Virus record (IMG/VR): IMGVR_UViG_3300042445_001340
Coordinates: 1 to 64,000 of that record
Origin: a virus
Length of the DNA: 64,000 bases
Strand: one strand, 5' to 3'
Position numbers and translations under genes: made by a program. Under the pieces are notes generated by a model. It did not search any database. It had not been told where the DNA came from and saw only the letters and a list, made by a program, of their open reading frames with translations. Shown piece by piece: positions 18,824 through 27,634 of this stretch. Position 1 is the first letter of the stretch, and the number at the start of each line of letters is the position of its first letter.

Positions 18824-19604
18824 AACAGTAATTGGAAGTACTCAAAATGCTGCTAGTAGTGGGTTATCGTGGGTAATGACTAATATTTTGCCGCAAGCCG
18901 CAGGTTTAACTGTTGGTGCCGTTAGATATAGCTACACAACTGTAAAATTACCAAGTGATCCACTGCTAGTAACTGTTGAAAATGCACACAGCAAAACTTC
19001 AGGATATATTTTTCGAAGTCAAGATGACTGGACCGGATTACCTGGTAATACTCTAGTTAAAACAGTGCCTGTTAATAACATACCAGGCAGCTTGTGGGGG
19101 CCTGGTAGTATAACTGCCACAGGAACCGGAAGCGTAGAAAACCCACAAGTAAACTACTCTTTTAGATACGATACTTGTTTTGGAACTACAAGCACTGATC
19201 CAAGCTGTTTAAACTATAAATCACCAACTTTATCTAATAACTACACTGAGTCTACACTCACACCACAAGAGTTTAAGGTGTGGGAACAACCAGAAGAAGA
19301 GCGAGTCTACGCTCAACGACTGCTACAAGCCGAGCAGACAAAAAAACCTCAAGCGCTTAAAAGCTCAAACACAAACTTGCTTGCCAATTATGCAACTGCA
19401 GCATCGCTGTTTGCACAGAATAACTTACCTGGTATTACCCAGTATAGCCGCGCAATACCAGGTGGTGTTTATCTAGAAACTGTAAAACTCAGGGATTCGC
19501 GCTTACCTGATAGTCGAAATAGCGCTAGAATAAGTTTTAGTCAAGAACGCCTGCATACCAGGATGGTTGACCAACAATATAATCGAGGAATAAAAAATGA
19601 TTAA
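18759..19604 (+). CDS. Secreted protein of unknown function
   Basis: A 281-residue protein with an N-terminal signal-like segment (LVLAVYCLCYSYSYS), then a beta-rich extracytoplasmic domain and a polar helical C-terminus. The start lies inside the preceding gene in another frame; the overlap is long but both frames keep strong coding character. It is one of five consecutive genes with signal peptides. Confidence 0.6.
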   Translation: MKLKHYLVLAVYCLCYSYSYSETVIGSTQNAASSGLSWVMTNILPQAAGLTVGAVRYSYTTVKLPSDPLLVTVENAHSKTSGYIFRSQDDWTGLPGNTLVKTVPVNNIPGSLWGPGSITATGTGSVENPQVNYSFRYDTCFGTTSTDPSCLNYKSPTLSNNYTESTLTPQEFKVWEQPEEERVYAQRLLQAEQTKKPQALKSSNTNLLANYATAASLFAQNNLPGITQYSRAIPGGVYLETVKLRDSRLPDSRNSARISFSQERLHTRMVDQQYNRGIKND

Positions 19605-20088
19605 ATCTATATTACTAGCACTTGCATTTTGCACTGGTGTTCAGGCAGCAGAAGTACCTATTCGTGGAATGGTAACTCCTAAGTGCGTTATTAACACAGA
19701 TACTCCAGGTGTTTACGGTAACCCAACGCCAGGACTATTAAGCACGGACCGTACGGATGGTGGTATTACCCCCGTTATTCGCTACGATGTTGTAGAGGCA
19801 GGATTTTACAAAGCAATTATTACTGTTCCAAACGCCTTTACTACTAGCCCGTCACTAACAGATGCTGTTAATTGGGCTGGTAGCGTTGCAGTTAGTAAAG
19901 TTACTAACCCAAGCATGTCTGCATACACAACAAATAGTCGAGTATATAATAACACAACCGAATTTGATTTAACTGTTCCAGGAACTGTGTGGTTTAGTGC
20001 CACATCAAAGGTACAGTATGGTTTTAATAAATCATTTCCAGCTGGTGAGTATCGTGCAGTTGTTTTAGCAGAGTGCATTGCCTTATAA
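19597..20088 (+). CDS. Secreted beta-domain protein
   Basis: A 163-residue protein. Signal peptide MIKSILLALAFCTGVQA with cleavage after Ala17, then a mostly beta domain with two Cys (TPKCVI near residue 30 and LAECIAL at the end) that could form a disulphide. The general layout is like a fimbrial subunit: start Cys, end Cys, all-beta. Overlaps the upstream gene by 8 bases. Function unknown; the pilin-like comparison is inference. Confidence 0.6.
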   Translation: MIKSILLALAFCTGVQAAEVPIRGMVTPKCVINTDTPGVYGNPTPGLLSTDRTDGGITPVIRYDVVEAGFYKAIITVPNAFTTSPSLTDAVNWAGSVAVSKVTNPSMSAYTTNSRVYNNTTEFDLTVPGTVWFSATSKVQYGFNKSFPAGEYRAVVLAECIAL

Positions 20089-20092
20089 GCTA

Positions 20093-20473
20093 ATGTTTCG
20101 ATTATTAATATTCACACTGATGTGGGTGTGTACCAATGCATATTCACATCAATTTACTCCAACTTACGTTAAGTTTGACCAATCTTTTGTTGAAGGTATT
20201 GCTCAAACAAAAATGGAGCTATTTAATAAACGTCGTGAAGTAGAGTACTATGAACTAGGGGTGTTTACGGAGGATTGGCAACCTGTGAACTTTGCTTCCG
20301 AAAATAAGGTAATACATATAAGATATCTTGAAACAAAAAAGATAAATATATATGTAAAATTTCAAGACGTTAAACGAGTAGTATACCTATGCACTGAATC
20401 ACGTCTTCGACGTGAAGACGCTAAGGATACAGTAATATCTTCAAAAATATGTTCTAAAGTTAAAAATGATTAG
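20093..20473 (+). CDS. Secreted protein resembling a pilus-chaperone N-terminal domain
   Basis: I prefer the ATG at 20093 over a TTG at 20078 that would overlap the upstream gene. The 126-residue product has a signal peptide (LLIFTLMWVCTNAYS) and then an Ig-like beta domain: FTPTYVKF, TKMELFNKRREVEYYELGVF, VNFASENKVIHI, KKINIYVKF. The strand order and spacing recall the first domain of periplasmic fimbrial chaperones (inference from pattern only). It overlaps the downstream secreted gene by 8 bases. Confidence 0.55.
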   Translation: MFRLLIFTLMWVCTNAYSHQFTPTYVKFDQSFVEGIAQTKMELFNKRREVEYYELGVFTEDWQPVNFASENKVIHIRYLETKKINIYVKFQDVKRVVYLCTESRLRREDAKDTVISSKICSKVKND

Positions 20474-20882
20474 ACTTATACTATTAGGTATTTTAATTCT
20501 AGTTAATTCAGGTGCTGCTTTTGCTAACCCTAACTCACTAAATTTATCACTGCCAGGTTCAATGGGCAGCTTTCAAAGCGATAGTTTTCGTGCAGATGGG
20601 CTAGACTGCTCAATGGCAATAGGGTCTAGCACAAACTTAGAATTTGGAGTTGTTGGCGTTATAAACAATAACAATACTGGTATTAGTACTTCACCAAATA
20701 CACCAAATCGAGATATTGGTGTGTATGGTAGAATTACTATACCTATAGGTGCTCCACGAGAACGGCTAGACTGTAATGAGCTTTATCAGCTAGAATTGCG
20801 AAAAAAGCGTATGGAAGTACAACGTCTAGAACGTGAACTACAGAACCTTAAGAATTTACGCTTTGAAAATACGCCTAAATAA
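20466..20882 (+). CDS. Secreted protein with C-terminal coiled coil
   Basis: A 138-residue protein with signal peptide (LILLGILILVNSGAAFA), a beta-rich middle (LNLSLPGSMGS, FGVVGVINNN) and a charged helix at the end (LRKKRMEVQRLERELQNLKN). Last of the run of exported proteins. No family recognised. Confidence 0.6.
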   Translation: MIRLILLGILILVNSGAAFANPNSLNLSLPGSMGSFQSDSFRADGLDCSMAIGSSTNLEFGVVGVINNNNTGISTSPNTPNRDIGVYGRITIPIGAPRERLDCNELYQLELRKKRMEVQRLERELQNLKNLRFENTPK

Positions 20883-20891
20883 GGAGCTATT

Positions 20892-21470
20892 ATGGCACAA
20901 GATTTAAACAAAAAAGTAGAAGAACTAGAAACCGCTGCAAAGCAGTACGCAAGTAAAGATACAGTTATTTCAATTGGCGGATATGAGTTTACTCCAGCCA
21001 AGTTAATGGTAGTTTTTACACTAGTAAGTTCACTACTTGGCGGTCTTTATGGTGCTTTTGAAGTATACAAAGACTATCAAGGCATGAAAAAGAAAATAGC
21101 GGAGTATGTTTCTCCTGACTTGTCGCAGTTTGATAAGCGTTTAGCTATTATTGAGGAAAATTCGTCAAAAACAACAGACTATACTCGTGATATAAAAACT
21201 GATCTAAAACAAGATATTCGTCGCAATGAGTCAGTAACAGAACAAGTTGAGCGAAGTGTAAAGCAAGCTCAGCGTGAAACTGAACAAGAAACTCGGCAGG
21301 CTCGCAAAGATGTTCGTGAAGATTTAGACAAAGCAAAAAGCGAAGTTAATGCAATCCGCAAAGAAATGGCAGATGCACGACGTGAAATATCACGTGAAGT
21401 CGAAATCCTTAAAAAGGAAGTTGACAGTAAGATTCAAAAAGCCATTGATAACCCACTAGCAGGAAAATAA
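20892..21470 (+). CDS. Membrane protein with long coiled coil
   Basis: A 192-residue protein: short polar helix, a hydrophobic segment at about residues 36-56 (LMVVFTLVSSLLGGLYGAF), then more than 120 residues of highly charged helix. AAGGAGCTATT ribosome site. It could be a holin-associated or membrane-shaping phage protein; role unknown. The next gene starts right after its stop. Confidence 0.65.
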   Translation: MAQDLNKKVEELETAAKQYASKDTVISIGGYEFTPAKLMVVFTLVSSLLGGLYGAFEVYKDYQGMKKKIAEYVSPDLSQFDKRLAIIEENSSKTTDYTRDIKTDLKQDIRRNESVTEQVERSVKQAQRETEQETRQARKDVREDLDKAKSEVNAIRKEMADARREISREVEILKKEVDSKIQKAIDNPLAGK

Positions 21471-21740
21471 ATGCAACACGATTTAAGACTATTTAAATGG
21501 CTAGGACTATTAATTATACTACCAGTGGCATTAGCTTTTTTTGGTGGTGATCGTTTTCGCTATCCGTGTCAAAACCCAGATAACTGGGAAGCACCACAAT
21601 GCAAACGACCAATCTGCGATGTAACACGTACATGTCCGGACCATATATTTAAAGGTCAACGTGATCCGCGTATTGACCCACAAGCCACTAACGCACCAAC
21701 CCTTTCAACTACAATACCAGGAGTCTCCTGTGCAAAATAA
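21471..21740 (+). CDS. Small conserved membrane/periplasmic Cys-rich protein
   Basis: An 89-residue protein with an N-terminal membrane segment (LGLLIILPVALAFFGG) followed by a Cys-rich part: FRYPCQNPDNWEAPQCKRP, CDVTRTCPDHIF. I have seen this arrangement repeatedly in large aquatic phage lysis or membrane clusters, without a known role. Its 3' end overlaps the next gene. Confidence 0.65.
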   Translation: MQHDLRLFKWLGLLIILPVALAFFGGDRFRYPCQNPDNWEAPQCKRPICDVTRTCPDHIFKGQRDPRIDPQATNAPTLSTTIPGVSCAK

Positions 21741-22182
21741 TTCGCTACTGTATACAGACGACCAATTAATGGCTCGTCTGAAATTTTTTATTGGCATTTG
21801 CTTAGCACTAACACTAACAGGTATTGTGTTTGTTGTATTATATTCATTGATATTTGTAACGCAGCCACTAAATGCTATTAGTCCAATAGACCAAAAATTC
21901 TTTGAGTTAATTGTACCTATTGCTACATTTTTAACTGGCACACTGTCAGGAATTATGTTAGCAGGTGGAAGTAAAGAAGAGGTTGACGCTTCAATTGCAT
22001 TAATGAAACAAGCTCAGGAAAATGCTTCTGCAGCGGCTAAGACGTCCTATATTCCTAAGCAAGAGCCTACATTTAATCCAAGCTTTTCTACTACAACAGG
22101 ATTCAACGGCACAGCCACAGCCGAGATCAGATTTATAAACGGCAAGCCAGCTCCGCAGCTTGCACCCCAACCGGAGATTTAA
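21730..22182 (+). CDS. Two-span membrane protein, holin candidate
   Basis: GTG start at 21730 chosen for the AGGAG box at about 21718-21722 and the short overlap with the preceding stop; earlier codons lie deep in the upstream gene. The 150-residue product has two membrane segments (FFIGICLALTLTGIVFVVLY and IVPIATFLTGTLSGIMLAGG) and a polar C-terminus. Size, two spans and position after the lysin fit a class II-type holin, but there is no decisive motif. Confidence 0.55.
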   Translation: MQNNSLLYTDDQLMARLKFFIGICLALTLTGIVFVVLYSLIFVTQPLNAISPIDQKFFELIVPIATFLTGTLSGIMLAGGSKEEVDASIALMKQAQENASAAAKTSYIPKQEPTFNPSFSTTTGFNGTATAEIRFINGKPAPQLAPQPEI

Positions 22183-22380
22183 ATGAAACAACCACTAATT
22201 ACACTTGCATTAGTTTTAAGCTTATTGGCGCCAGCAGCAGTTTTTGCCACCGCTGAAACCAAGCGGGTGTGTGTTGAGCAGGTCGATGCCAAAACCAAAA
22301 AGCCCAAAGAAGTGTGCAAAGAAGTAAAAGTTCATAAAAAGCTAGAAGGTACAAAAGTGCCAGAAAAGCATGGTAAATAA
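22183..22380 (+). CDS. Small secreted conserved phage protein
   Basis: A 65-residue protein. Signal peptide LVLSLLAPAAVFATA, then a short Lys-rich domain with CVEQVD and VCKEVKVHKKLEGTKVP. This motif set recurs in small exported proteins of large aquatic phages; function unknown. It starts directly after the previous stop. Confidence 0.65.
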   Translation: MKQPLITLALVLSLLAPAAVFATAETKRVCVEQVDAKTKKPKEVCKEVKVHKKLEGTKVPEKHGK

Positions 22381-22388
22381 TTTTTTAA

Positions 22389-22417
22389 TTGACACGAGGT
22401 AAATCCTGTGGTAAAAT
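22389..22417 (+). promoter_or_regulatory. Promoter for phoH with dyad around -10
   Basis: TTGACA (22389-22394), 17-bp spacer, TAAAAT (22412-22417). An inverted repeat, AATCCTGTGGTAA versus TTACCCAGGATT (one bulged base), brackets the -10 box. Confidence 0.85.
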
Positions 22418-22458
22418 AATGCGTTACCCAGGATTTTTATCAACCAACAAGGAAGTAC

Positions 22459-23214
22459 ATGGCAAGAAATAGTGGTAAATCACATCGCACCTTTCCAGCA
22501 AAAAAGTCTACACAGCCGTCACAGGCAGAAAAGTCTAGACTGCGTCAAAGTAAGCACGAAGGTTTTGACGAACCTGAACCTCAACGTAACTACACCTTTA
22601 AAGAAGTTCAACCACTAAACTTTGTACAAGGCGAATATTTAGATGCAATTGAGAACAATGACGTTATATTTGGAATAGGCAGTGCAGGTACTGGTAAAAC
22701 ATTTATTGCAGCTAACTATGCTGCCCGAGAGCTTTACTATAAACGTGTAGATAAAGTTATCCTAACCAGACCAAACATTGAAACTGGGCGTGGGCTTGGA
22801 TTTTTACCTGGCACATTGGAGGAAAAGTATGCTCCGTACTTGCTGCCTTTTGATGCAATCTTTACTCGTGCACTTGGTAAAGGTTTTTACGAGTATTGTT
22901 TGAGGTCTAAAGACATTGAGCCTACTCCACTAGGGTTCCTACGAGGTACTACGTTTGACAACTGCATTGTACTAGTAGACGAGGCACAGAACTGTACTCG
23001 CGAAGAAATGAAAATGCTCCTTTCGCGTATTGGTAAAAACTGCAAGATGATTTTTAGCGGAGACACAGAGCAATCCGACATACACGATAGTGGGCTAGAA
23101 GATGCGGTTGATCGTTTAGAAAACATTCCTGGAATCGAGGTCGTGGAGTTTTTAGACGAAGATATTGTCAGATCCGCAATGTGTAAAAAAATTATTATGG
23201 CTTATAGGAGCTAA
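22459..23214 (+). CDS. phoH: PhoH-like P-loop ATPase
   Basis: A 251-residue protein of the PhoH family. Walker A is GSAGTGKT (about residues 74-81), Walker B is VLVDEAQN (about 174-181), and ILTRP plus SGDTEQ are typical of the family. PhoH proteins bind ATP and are linked to RNA metabolism and phosphate stress; their role in phages is unsettled. It has its own promoter at 22389 and an AAGGAAG ribosome site. Its N-terminal 50 residues are polar and probably disordered. Confidence 0.9.
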   Translation: MARNSGKSHRTFPAKKSTQPSQAEKSRLRQSKHEGFDEPEPQRNYTFKEVQPLNFVQGEYLDAIENNDVIFGIGSAGTGKTFIAANYAARELYYKRVDKVILTRPNIETGRGLGFLPGTLEEKYAPYLLPFDAIFTRALGKGFYEYCLRSKDIEPTPLGFLRGTTFDNCIVLVDEAQNCTREEMKMLLSRIGKNCKMIFSGDTEQSDIHDSGLEDAVDRLENIPGIEVVEFLDEDIVRSAMCKKIIMAYRS

Positions 23215-23223
23215 AGGATATAT

Positions 23224-23808
23224 ATGACAGATATAACTCAAATTTATAATTCAATAAACAAAAAATACAAGGATATGGGAGACGGTACTTTTGCGGAAGT
23301 ATTTTATCTGAGCAATATAGAATCATCTAAGGCTGCAGGTTGCTTTCACAAAATGGCAGACGTCACTGCTGTGGCCGCTGACACTGTATATGATTTTGAT
23401 TGGTTTACAAATGTTACCCAACATGTTGGAGATCAAGGCGTTACTGTGGTCTCAGGTCAGCCCACTCGATTAAACATTGCCAGTGCCGGCAATTATTTAG
23501 TGATGCTAGAAATGATAGTACAAATAACTGGCAATGCTGAAAGAAATGTATTTCTTTGGTTGGCTAAGAATGGCAACAATATCGCAGAATCTGCTGTAAA
23601 GGTTTCATTGAGACAGGGCGTTAATCCTGTGTATCAGACTTTTAATAAGCCGTGGTTACTCCACAACATCAACGCCAACGACTATATTCAACTAAAATTT
23701 GCTCTAAGTCGTGTGGATGATATAAAACTTGAATTTACCGCCGCACAAACTACTCCCTATATAAGGCCTGCAATTCCAAGTGCGGTTATTACTGTTACTC
23801 AAGTTTAA
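23224..23808 (+). CDS. Probable beta-jellyroll virion protein
   Basis: A 194-residue protein. After a short helical start, residues 60-190 alternate beta-strand patterns (GDQGVTVVSGQPTRLNI, AGNYLVMLEMIVQIT, VFLWLAKNGNN) of the type seen in C1q/TNF-like jellyroll domains of phage decoration or neck proteins. No catalytic motif. Nine bases after phoH. Confidence 0.55.
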   Translation: MTDITQIYNSINKKYKDMGDGTFAEVFYLSNIESSKAAGCFHKMADVTAVAADTVYDFDWFTNVTQHVGDQGVTVVSGQPTRLNIASAGNYLVMLEMIVQITGNAERNVFLWLAKNGNNIAESAVKVSLRQGVNPVYQTFNKPWLLHNINANDYIQLKFALSRVDDIKLEFTAAQTTPYIRPAIPSAVITVTQV

Positions 23809-23816
23809 TATTTAAA

Positions 23817-24455
23817 ATGGCAACAACATACAAACCAACATCCGGCATGGCAACTGCCGCTAAACGTGCCTTAAAATGGAAAGACGAAGGCAAGCCTGGA
23901 GGTACTCTAGTTGGTTTGGCTCGTGCTAATCAGCTTAAAGATCGTGAACCACTAAGTGAAAGCGTTGTGCTACGCATGTACAGCTTTTTTGCACGACACG
24001 AAGTAGATAAGCGTGCAACAGGCTTTCGCAGCGGTGAAGAAGGTTTTCCAAGCAAAGGTAGAGTAGCTTGGGATCTATGGGGCGGTGACGGCGGTTATTC
24101 GTGGAGCACAGCCAAGCGTAACACAATTATGCGGGCACGTGAAGCCAAAGCACTGCACCTTGTTAAGATCGCTGAAAAAGGCGTTGTACCTAAACTTGCG
24201 CGTATGGTAGCCGCAGAAATAATTGAAAACTACGCTAACAACAACATCAGCGAAGATCTAGAGGTATTTGGTCAGTTTATGTACCATGCAGAATTGCTGC
24301 GACTTGATCACCTAGATGTTTATTTAGTAGACTTACATATGGTAGAGCAACCATATCGTGATATGCTAGTTAATGTATTCAGCAACTTGCATAGCATGCA
24401 TGACGAAGATACCGTTGACAACGGAGAAGACTCCGATGAAGATACCCCACTTTAA
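23817..24455 (+). CDS. Conserved phage protein, virion-morphogenesis type
   Basis: A 212-residue protein. Residues 10-105 hold a well conserved phage motif block: GMATAAKRALKWKDEGKP, GGTLVGLARANQL, SFFARHEVDK, GEEGFPSKGRVAWDLWGGD, GYSWS. The same block occurs in proteins encoded near capsid or portal genes of large phages (family knowledge). The second half is helical with an acidic tail. Exact function unknown. Confidence 0.7.
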   Translation: MATTYKPTSGMATAAKRALKWKDEGKPGGTLVGLARANQLKDREPLSESVVLRMYSFFARHEVDKRATGFRSGEEGFPSKGRVAWDLWGGDGGYSWSTAKRNTIMRAREAKALHLVKIAEKGVVPKLARMVAAEIIENYANNNISEDLEVFGQFMYHAELLRLDHLDVYLVDLHMVEQPYRDMLVNVFSNLHSMHDEDTVDNGEDSDEDTPL

Positions 24456-24473
24456 TTTTATAGAAAGAATCAT

Positions 24474-24836
24474 ATGGCCTTACATCCATCAAATACCACA
24501 ATATCCACTTGGCTGGGCTCAGGAGCCGGAATTCAAGCTAGCTCAACTAGTTCAGGTGAAGGATTTTGGGTACCTAAATCTAACGTAGCAGGATACGTTG
24601 GAGCTAGCGGAGCAGATACCGTTATTACGAACGATATTCGTGATATGCTGTTTTCTATTTTATCTAAAGCTCACGAAACATATACAGCTGTACCTACCGG
24701 CGATACTCGTGCAACCGATATTATAGTTTCCAGAAATTTAGACATAGCTAATTCAACCGTTACTTTTGCTATAACATTAAAAGACGCTACGATAGGTAAC
24801 GCTTTTGTAAGTAGCTTCGGCACTTACAACGCTTAA
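24474..24836 (+). CDS. Hypothetical small protein at the end of the plus-strand block
   Basis: A 120-residue soluble protein, Ser/Thr/Gly-rich at the start (ISTWLGSGAG) and beta-rich later. It is the last plus-strand gene before the strong terminator at 24841. No family recognised. Confidence 0.6.
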   Translation: MALHPSNTTISTWLGSGAGIQASSTSSGEGFWVPKSNVAGYVGASGADTVITNDIRDMLFSILSKAHETYTAVPTGDTRATDIIVSRNLDIANSTVTFAITLKDATIGNAFVSSFGTYNA

Positions 24837-24840
24837 TAAA

Positions 24841-24885
24841 AAAGCCCGCAACTATTGCTAGTTGCGGGCTTTTTTTTTTTTTTTT
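24841..24885. terminator. Strong bidirectional terminator between convergent blocks
   Basis: Stem agcccgcaact (24843-24853) with agttgcgggct (24860-24870), 6-nt loop, 15 or more T on the plus side and an A-tract on the other. It separates the plus-strand virion block from the minus-strand metabolic block. Confidence 0.95.
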
Positions 24886-24893
24886 GCTAAAAT

Positions 24894-25076
24894 TTAGGCT
24901 GGTTGCGCTAAATCTTGCATTGAAGGCTCTTGTTTTGGAATTTGAGCTTCTGCTTGCTGACGAATCTTTTGAGTCATAGGGTTACAGATTTTGCCTGGCA
25001 GTTCTTGTAGTCCAGCTAAAATAGCGTTTACTTCTTCAACGGATAGGTCGGAAAGGGTAAATTTAATGTCGTTCAT
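24894..25076 (-). CDS. Small conserved phage protein
   Basis: A 60-residue protein: DIKFTLSDLSVEEVNAILAG, then LQELPGKICNPM and a Gln-rich end. The pattern 'L-S-x-x-E-V-N-x-I-L-x-x-L-x-x-L-P' is common in tiny phage proteins of unknown role. A good promoter (25115-25143) and a terminator beyond its stop make it a monocistronic unit. Confidence 0.75.
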   Translation of the reverse strand: MNDIKFTLSDLSVEEVNAILAGLQELPGKICNPMTQKIRQQAEAQIPKQEPSMQDLAQPA

Positions 25077-25114
25077 GTGGTTTTTTAAAGGTTAAGGTGT
25101 CTAACACAGCAACT

Positions 25115-25143
25115 ATTATACCGTGTTAGACAAAAAAGTTCAA
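25115..25143 (-). promoter_or_regulatory. Promoter centred in a 10-bp inverted repeat
   Basis: Minus strand TTGAAC (25143-25138), 17-bp spacer, TATAAT (25120-25115). Arms TGTCTAACAC (25098-25107) and GTGTTAGACA (25123-25132) flank the -10 box, as an operator or cruciform would. Confidence 0.85.
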
Positions 25144-25161
25144 CTGAGAATTTTGCTTTGC

Positions 25162-27129
25162 TTATTTAATGGGGCAAGCACCCGTTGCACACTCGGCGTC
25201 TGTGATTTCATCAAAACTATTGGTGTTGTTTAGGTCGACTTCCGTAACAGTAGCTACATACTCGCGGTAGGTTTGCTCGTCTACAACTTCTTGTGGAAGG
25301 TATAGGTAGCCAAGGTCTTTGGCAGTTTTGGTAGGGTCGGTACGGTAGATAAAACTCACACCTACATAACAATCCCAGTTGTCTAGCAACCAGTCAATTA
25401 TTGCAGGAATTTCGCTTGGATCATAGCTAATAGTTACCGACGTGTTTTGTTGATTCCACGAAGTTTGTAGTAGTTTATAACGTTCTAGTTGTATAACGGC
25501 CGACTCGATATTAACTTCCTTACCGTCTACTTCATCGAACGGAACATCATCCCACATTACCGGAAACGTAACAAGCACTCCAGAATCATCAACAGGATGA
25601 TTAAAAACACGGTAACCCGCTTGACGTAGTTTCTCAACCACCGGGTCATGTTTGCTAAACTGAACATTGTTGAAAATGTACTTTCCTAGTGGTTTATGTA
25701 CGCCTTCTGTAGTATCCATGATTTTACTCAAAGTTCCTGAAGGCTTAATACAAGTTACGTTTTTAGGGGCCGGTAGTCCTAGCTCTAGGCTCATGCCTAC
25801 AGCTGCCGATGTTGCAGTACGCTTTAGGTATTCATAGTCATAACTACCCATGTCTGGGCGCATCGCAATACCGGTTAAACCTACACCGCAAAGTCGTAGG
25901 AAATAGTTGTTAAGGTGCCAAGACTCTTGAAGAATGCCGTCCTGAAGATTAACACAGGTTTGTCTGTAGTTGGCACGAGCTGCAAGTCGTATAGCGTTGT
26001 GTAGTCCGGCAGTGTCGCCTTTAAACTTGGCAATATCAGTTTCGGTAAGGTTACAGAAAGCCTTGTTACCGAGTAAGATTTCAACGCATGGATTGGCTCC
26101 CTTAAACCACGGAGCGCGTCTGAGTGCTTCAACTTCATTTATAAATCCTGGTTCACTACCGCCTGCTTTAACCATCATGCCAAAGATTTTTTCCAAGTCT
26201 GATTTAAGCGGCTTCTTTTTAAATACAAGCGAATTGTTTGATTGTGTGCGGTGTGCATTATTATGCAACCACCAGTCTTTTTTGGCTACTGCGAATTCTT
26301 GCCATTCAGGTTGGTCATAATCAAAAAGTGCGATTTCAGCACTGCGGCGACTAGATAGAATGGTACCCAGATGATTAACAATGTCAAGAATGTCCATGCG
26401 AGTAAGCAAGCTATCAGCACGCCCATTAAGTATATTGGCAATAGCAGTATAAGCAGTACTAATTGCCGAATCGCCTGACGAAATCCACCCATAGCCTTTT
26501 AACCTTTCACCAGCAGGTCGTAGTTGTGAAAAATCAAGAACCAAAGTATCAGCAGGGTACTTACCCGCAAGCAACTTGCCAATAGACTTTGCCCAAGCTT
26601 CTGCCGAATCTCCAATTTGGATTGTCCAAGTTTTGGTATCTTCTTCCCAGTATTCAACGTTTTCTTCATTTCCGCCTTTTGCAGTACGAGTACTACGAAC
26701 TACTCGAATGTTCTTGATTGGCTTTGAGAATCCGTTTAGCGTACCAACAATTGGTTTAAAGCCAACGCCACAACCTTGTAGCAACAGCCATAATACGTCT
26801 ACTACGTCATAAATTGTTTCAACGTGAGTGAAACTGCAATTAAACTGGGATGCTTCACGAGTTTTAGCTACCTGAGTACCACCAAGCCAAAGTGTACGGC
26901 CTGACATAAGTACTTTGCGATCTAGCATTAGCTGCTCAAGATCGTATAATTCTGCGTATTCAACGTCGTTTAGGTCGCGGTCAACAGCCCGTTCCCACAA
27001 CCACTGCTGGTGGTCAATAACTCGGGCTACTGTTTCGGCCCATGTTTCAAATTGTTTTCCGTCGTCTGAGGTAGGTCTGTTGTAGGTCCTGCGTGTAATT
27101 ACTTGCGCTCGTGTGCTTACTGCTGTCAT
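25162..27129 (-). CDS. nrdJ: Adenosylcobalamin-dependent (class II) ribonucleotide reductase, monomeric type
   Basis: A 655-residue protein that makes deoxyribonucleotides without oxygen or a second subunit, using vitamin B12. Visible residues: FNCSF with the first redox Cys (about residue 101); NPCVEILLGNKAFC, where the thiyl Cys and the second redox Cys are 11 residues apart, exactly as C408/C419 in the Lactobacillus enzyme; PSGTLSK; and a C-terminal CATGACPIK pair for re-reduction. The length fits the monomeric triphosphate reductases. It heads a nucleotide cluster (dUTPase 16 bases upstream, glutaredoxin further on), which fits DNA precursor supply. Confidence 0.92.
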   Translation of the reverse strand: MTAVSTRAQVITRRTYNRPTSDDGKQFETWAETVARVIDHQQWLWERAVDRDLNDVEYAELYDLEQLMLDRKVLMSGRTLWLGGTQVAKTREASQFNCSFTHVETIYDVVDVLWLLLQGCGVGFKPIVGTLNGFSKPIKNIRVVRSTRTAKGGNEENVEYWEEDTKTWTIQIGDSAEAWAKSIGKLLAGKYPADTLVLDFSQLRPAGERLKGYGWISSGDSAISTAYTAIANILNGRADSLLTRMDILDIVNHLGTILSSRRSAEIALFDYDQPEWQEFAVAKKDWWLHNNAHRTQSNNSLVFKKKPLKSDLEKIFGMMVKAGGSEPGFINEVEALRRAPWFKGANPCVEILLGNKAFCNLTETDIAKFKGDTAGLHNAIRLAARANYRQTCVNLQDGILQESWHLNNYFLRLCGVGLTGIAMRPDMGSYDYEYLKRTATSAAVGMSLELGLPAPKNVTCIKPSGTLSKIMDTTEGVHKPLGKYIFNNVQFSKHDPVVEKLRQAGYRVFNHPVDDSGVLVTFPVMWDDVPFDEVDGKEVNIESAVIQLERYKLLQTSWNQQNTSVTISYDPSEIPAIIDWLLDNWDCYVGVSFIYRTDPTKTAKDLGYLYLPQEVVDEQTYREYVATVTEVDLNNTNSFDEITDAECATGACPIK

Positions 27130-27145
27130 CTATTCTCTTTCTAGT

Positions 27146-27634
27146 TTATTGTCCGGTACTGCCGAAACCGCCAGTACCTCGTTGTGTGTCATTCCATGAA
27201 TCTACAAAGTCCACAAGTTGAACTGGTTGGATTACTAGCTGAGCAATTCTGTCGCCAGCGTCGATTTTATAAGGGTCATCCCCAATATTTTTCAGCAAAA
27301 CTTTTAAATTTCCACGATAATCACTATCAATGACTCCAACCGAATGTGGGATTGTAATGCCTTTTTTGCCTTGCGAGCTGCGATTGTAAATAAGGCCCAC
27401 AAAGCATTCTGGAATTTTTACTGCTATACCCGTATCAACAAGTTTTTGTTCACCAGGATAAATCTCGTGTGCTTCAAGTGCAAATAAATCTGCACCTGCA
27501 TCTGTGCGATATGCTCGTTGGGGTATCTTAGCACCTGGCTGTACTTGGCACTGAATTTTGGGATTGCTGCGATATGTCATTGTGTTAGCGTCGTAGCAGC
27601 CGTTAGAGTTACTAATTAAGTATTGATTGCTCAT
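27146..27634 (-). CDS. dut: dUTP diphosphatase
   Basis: A 162-residue trimeric-type dUTPase with its five motifs in order: DAGADL, RSSQGKKG, GVIDSDYRG, GDRIAQLVI and the C-terminal RGTGGFGSTG that closes over the active site. It removes dUTP and supplies dUMP for the ThyX enzyme at 62570. About 30 extra residues precede motif 1. It overlaps the exonuclease gene by 4 bases. Confidence 0.95.
   Translation of the reverse strand: MSNQYLISNSNGCYDANTMTYRSNPKIQCQVQPGAKIPQRAYRTDAGADLFALEAHEIYPGEQKLVDTGIAVKIPECFVGLIYNRSSQGKKGITIPHSVGVIDSDYRGNLKVLLKNIGDDPYKIDAGDRIAQLVIQPVQLVDFVDSWNDTQRGTGGFGSTGQ

Noticed and set aside
24886-27140. Cobalamin riboswitch for the class II reductase
   Set aside because: No B12-box or long leader upstream; the gene directly follows dut.
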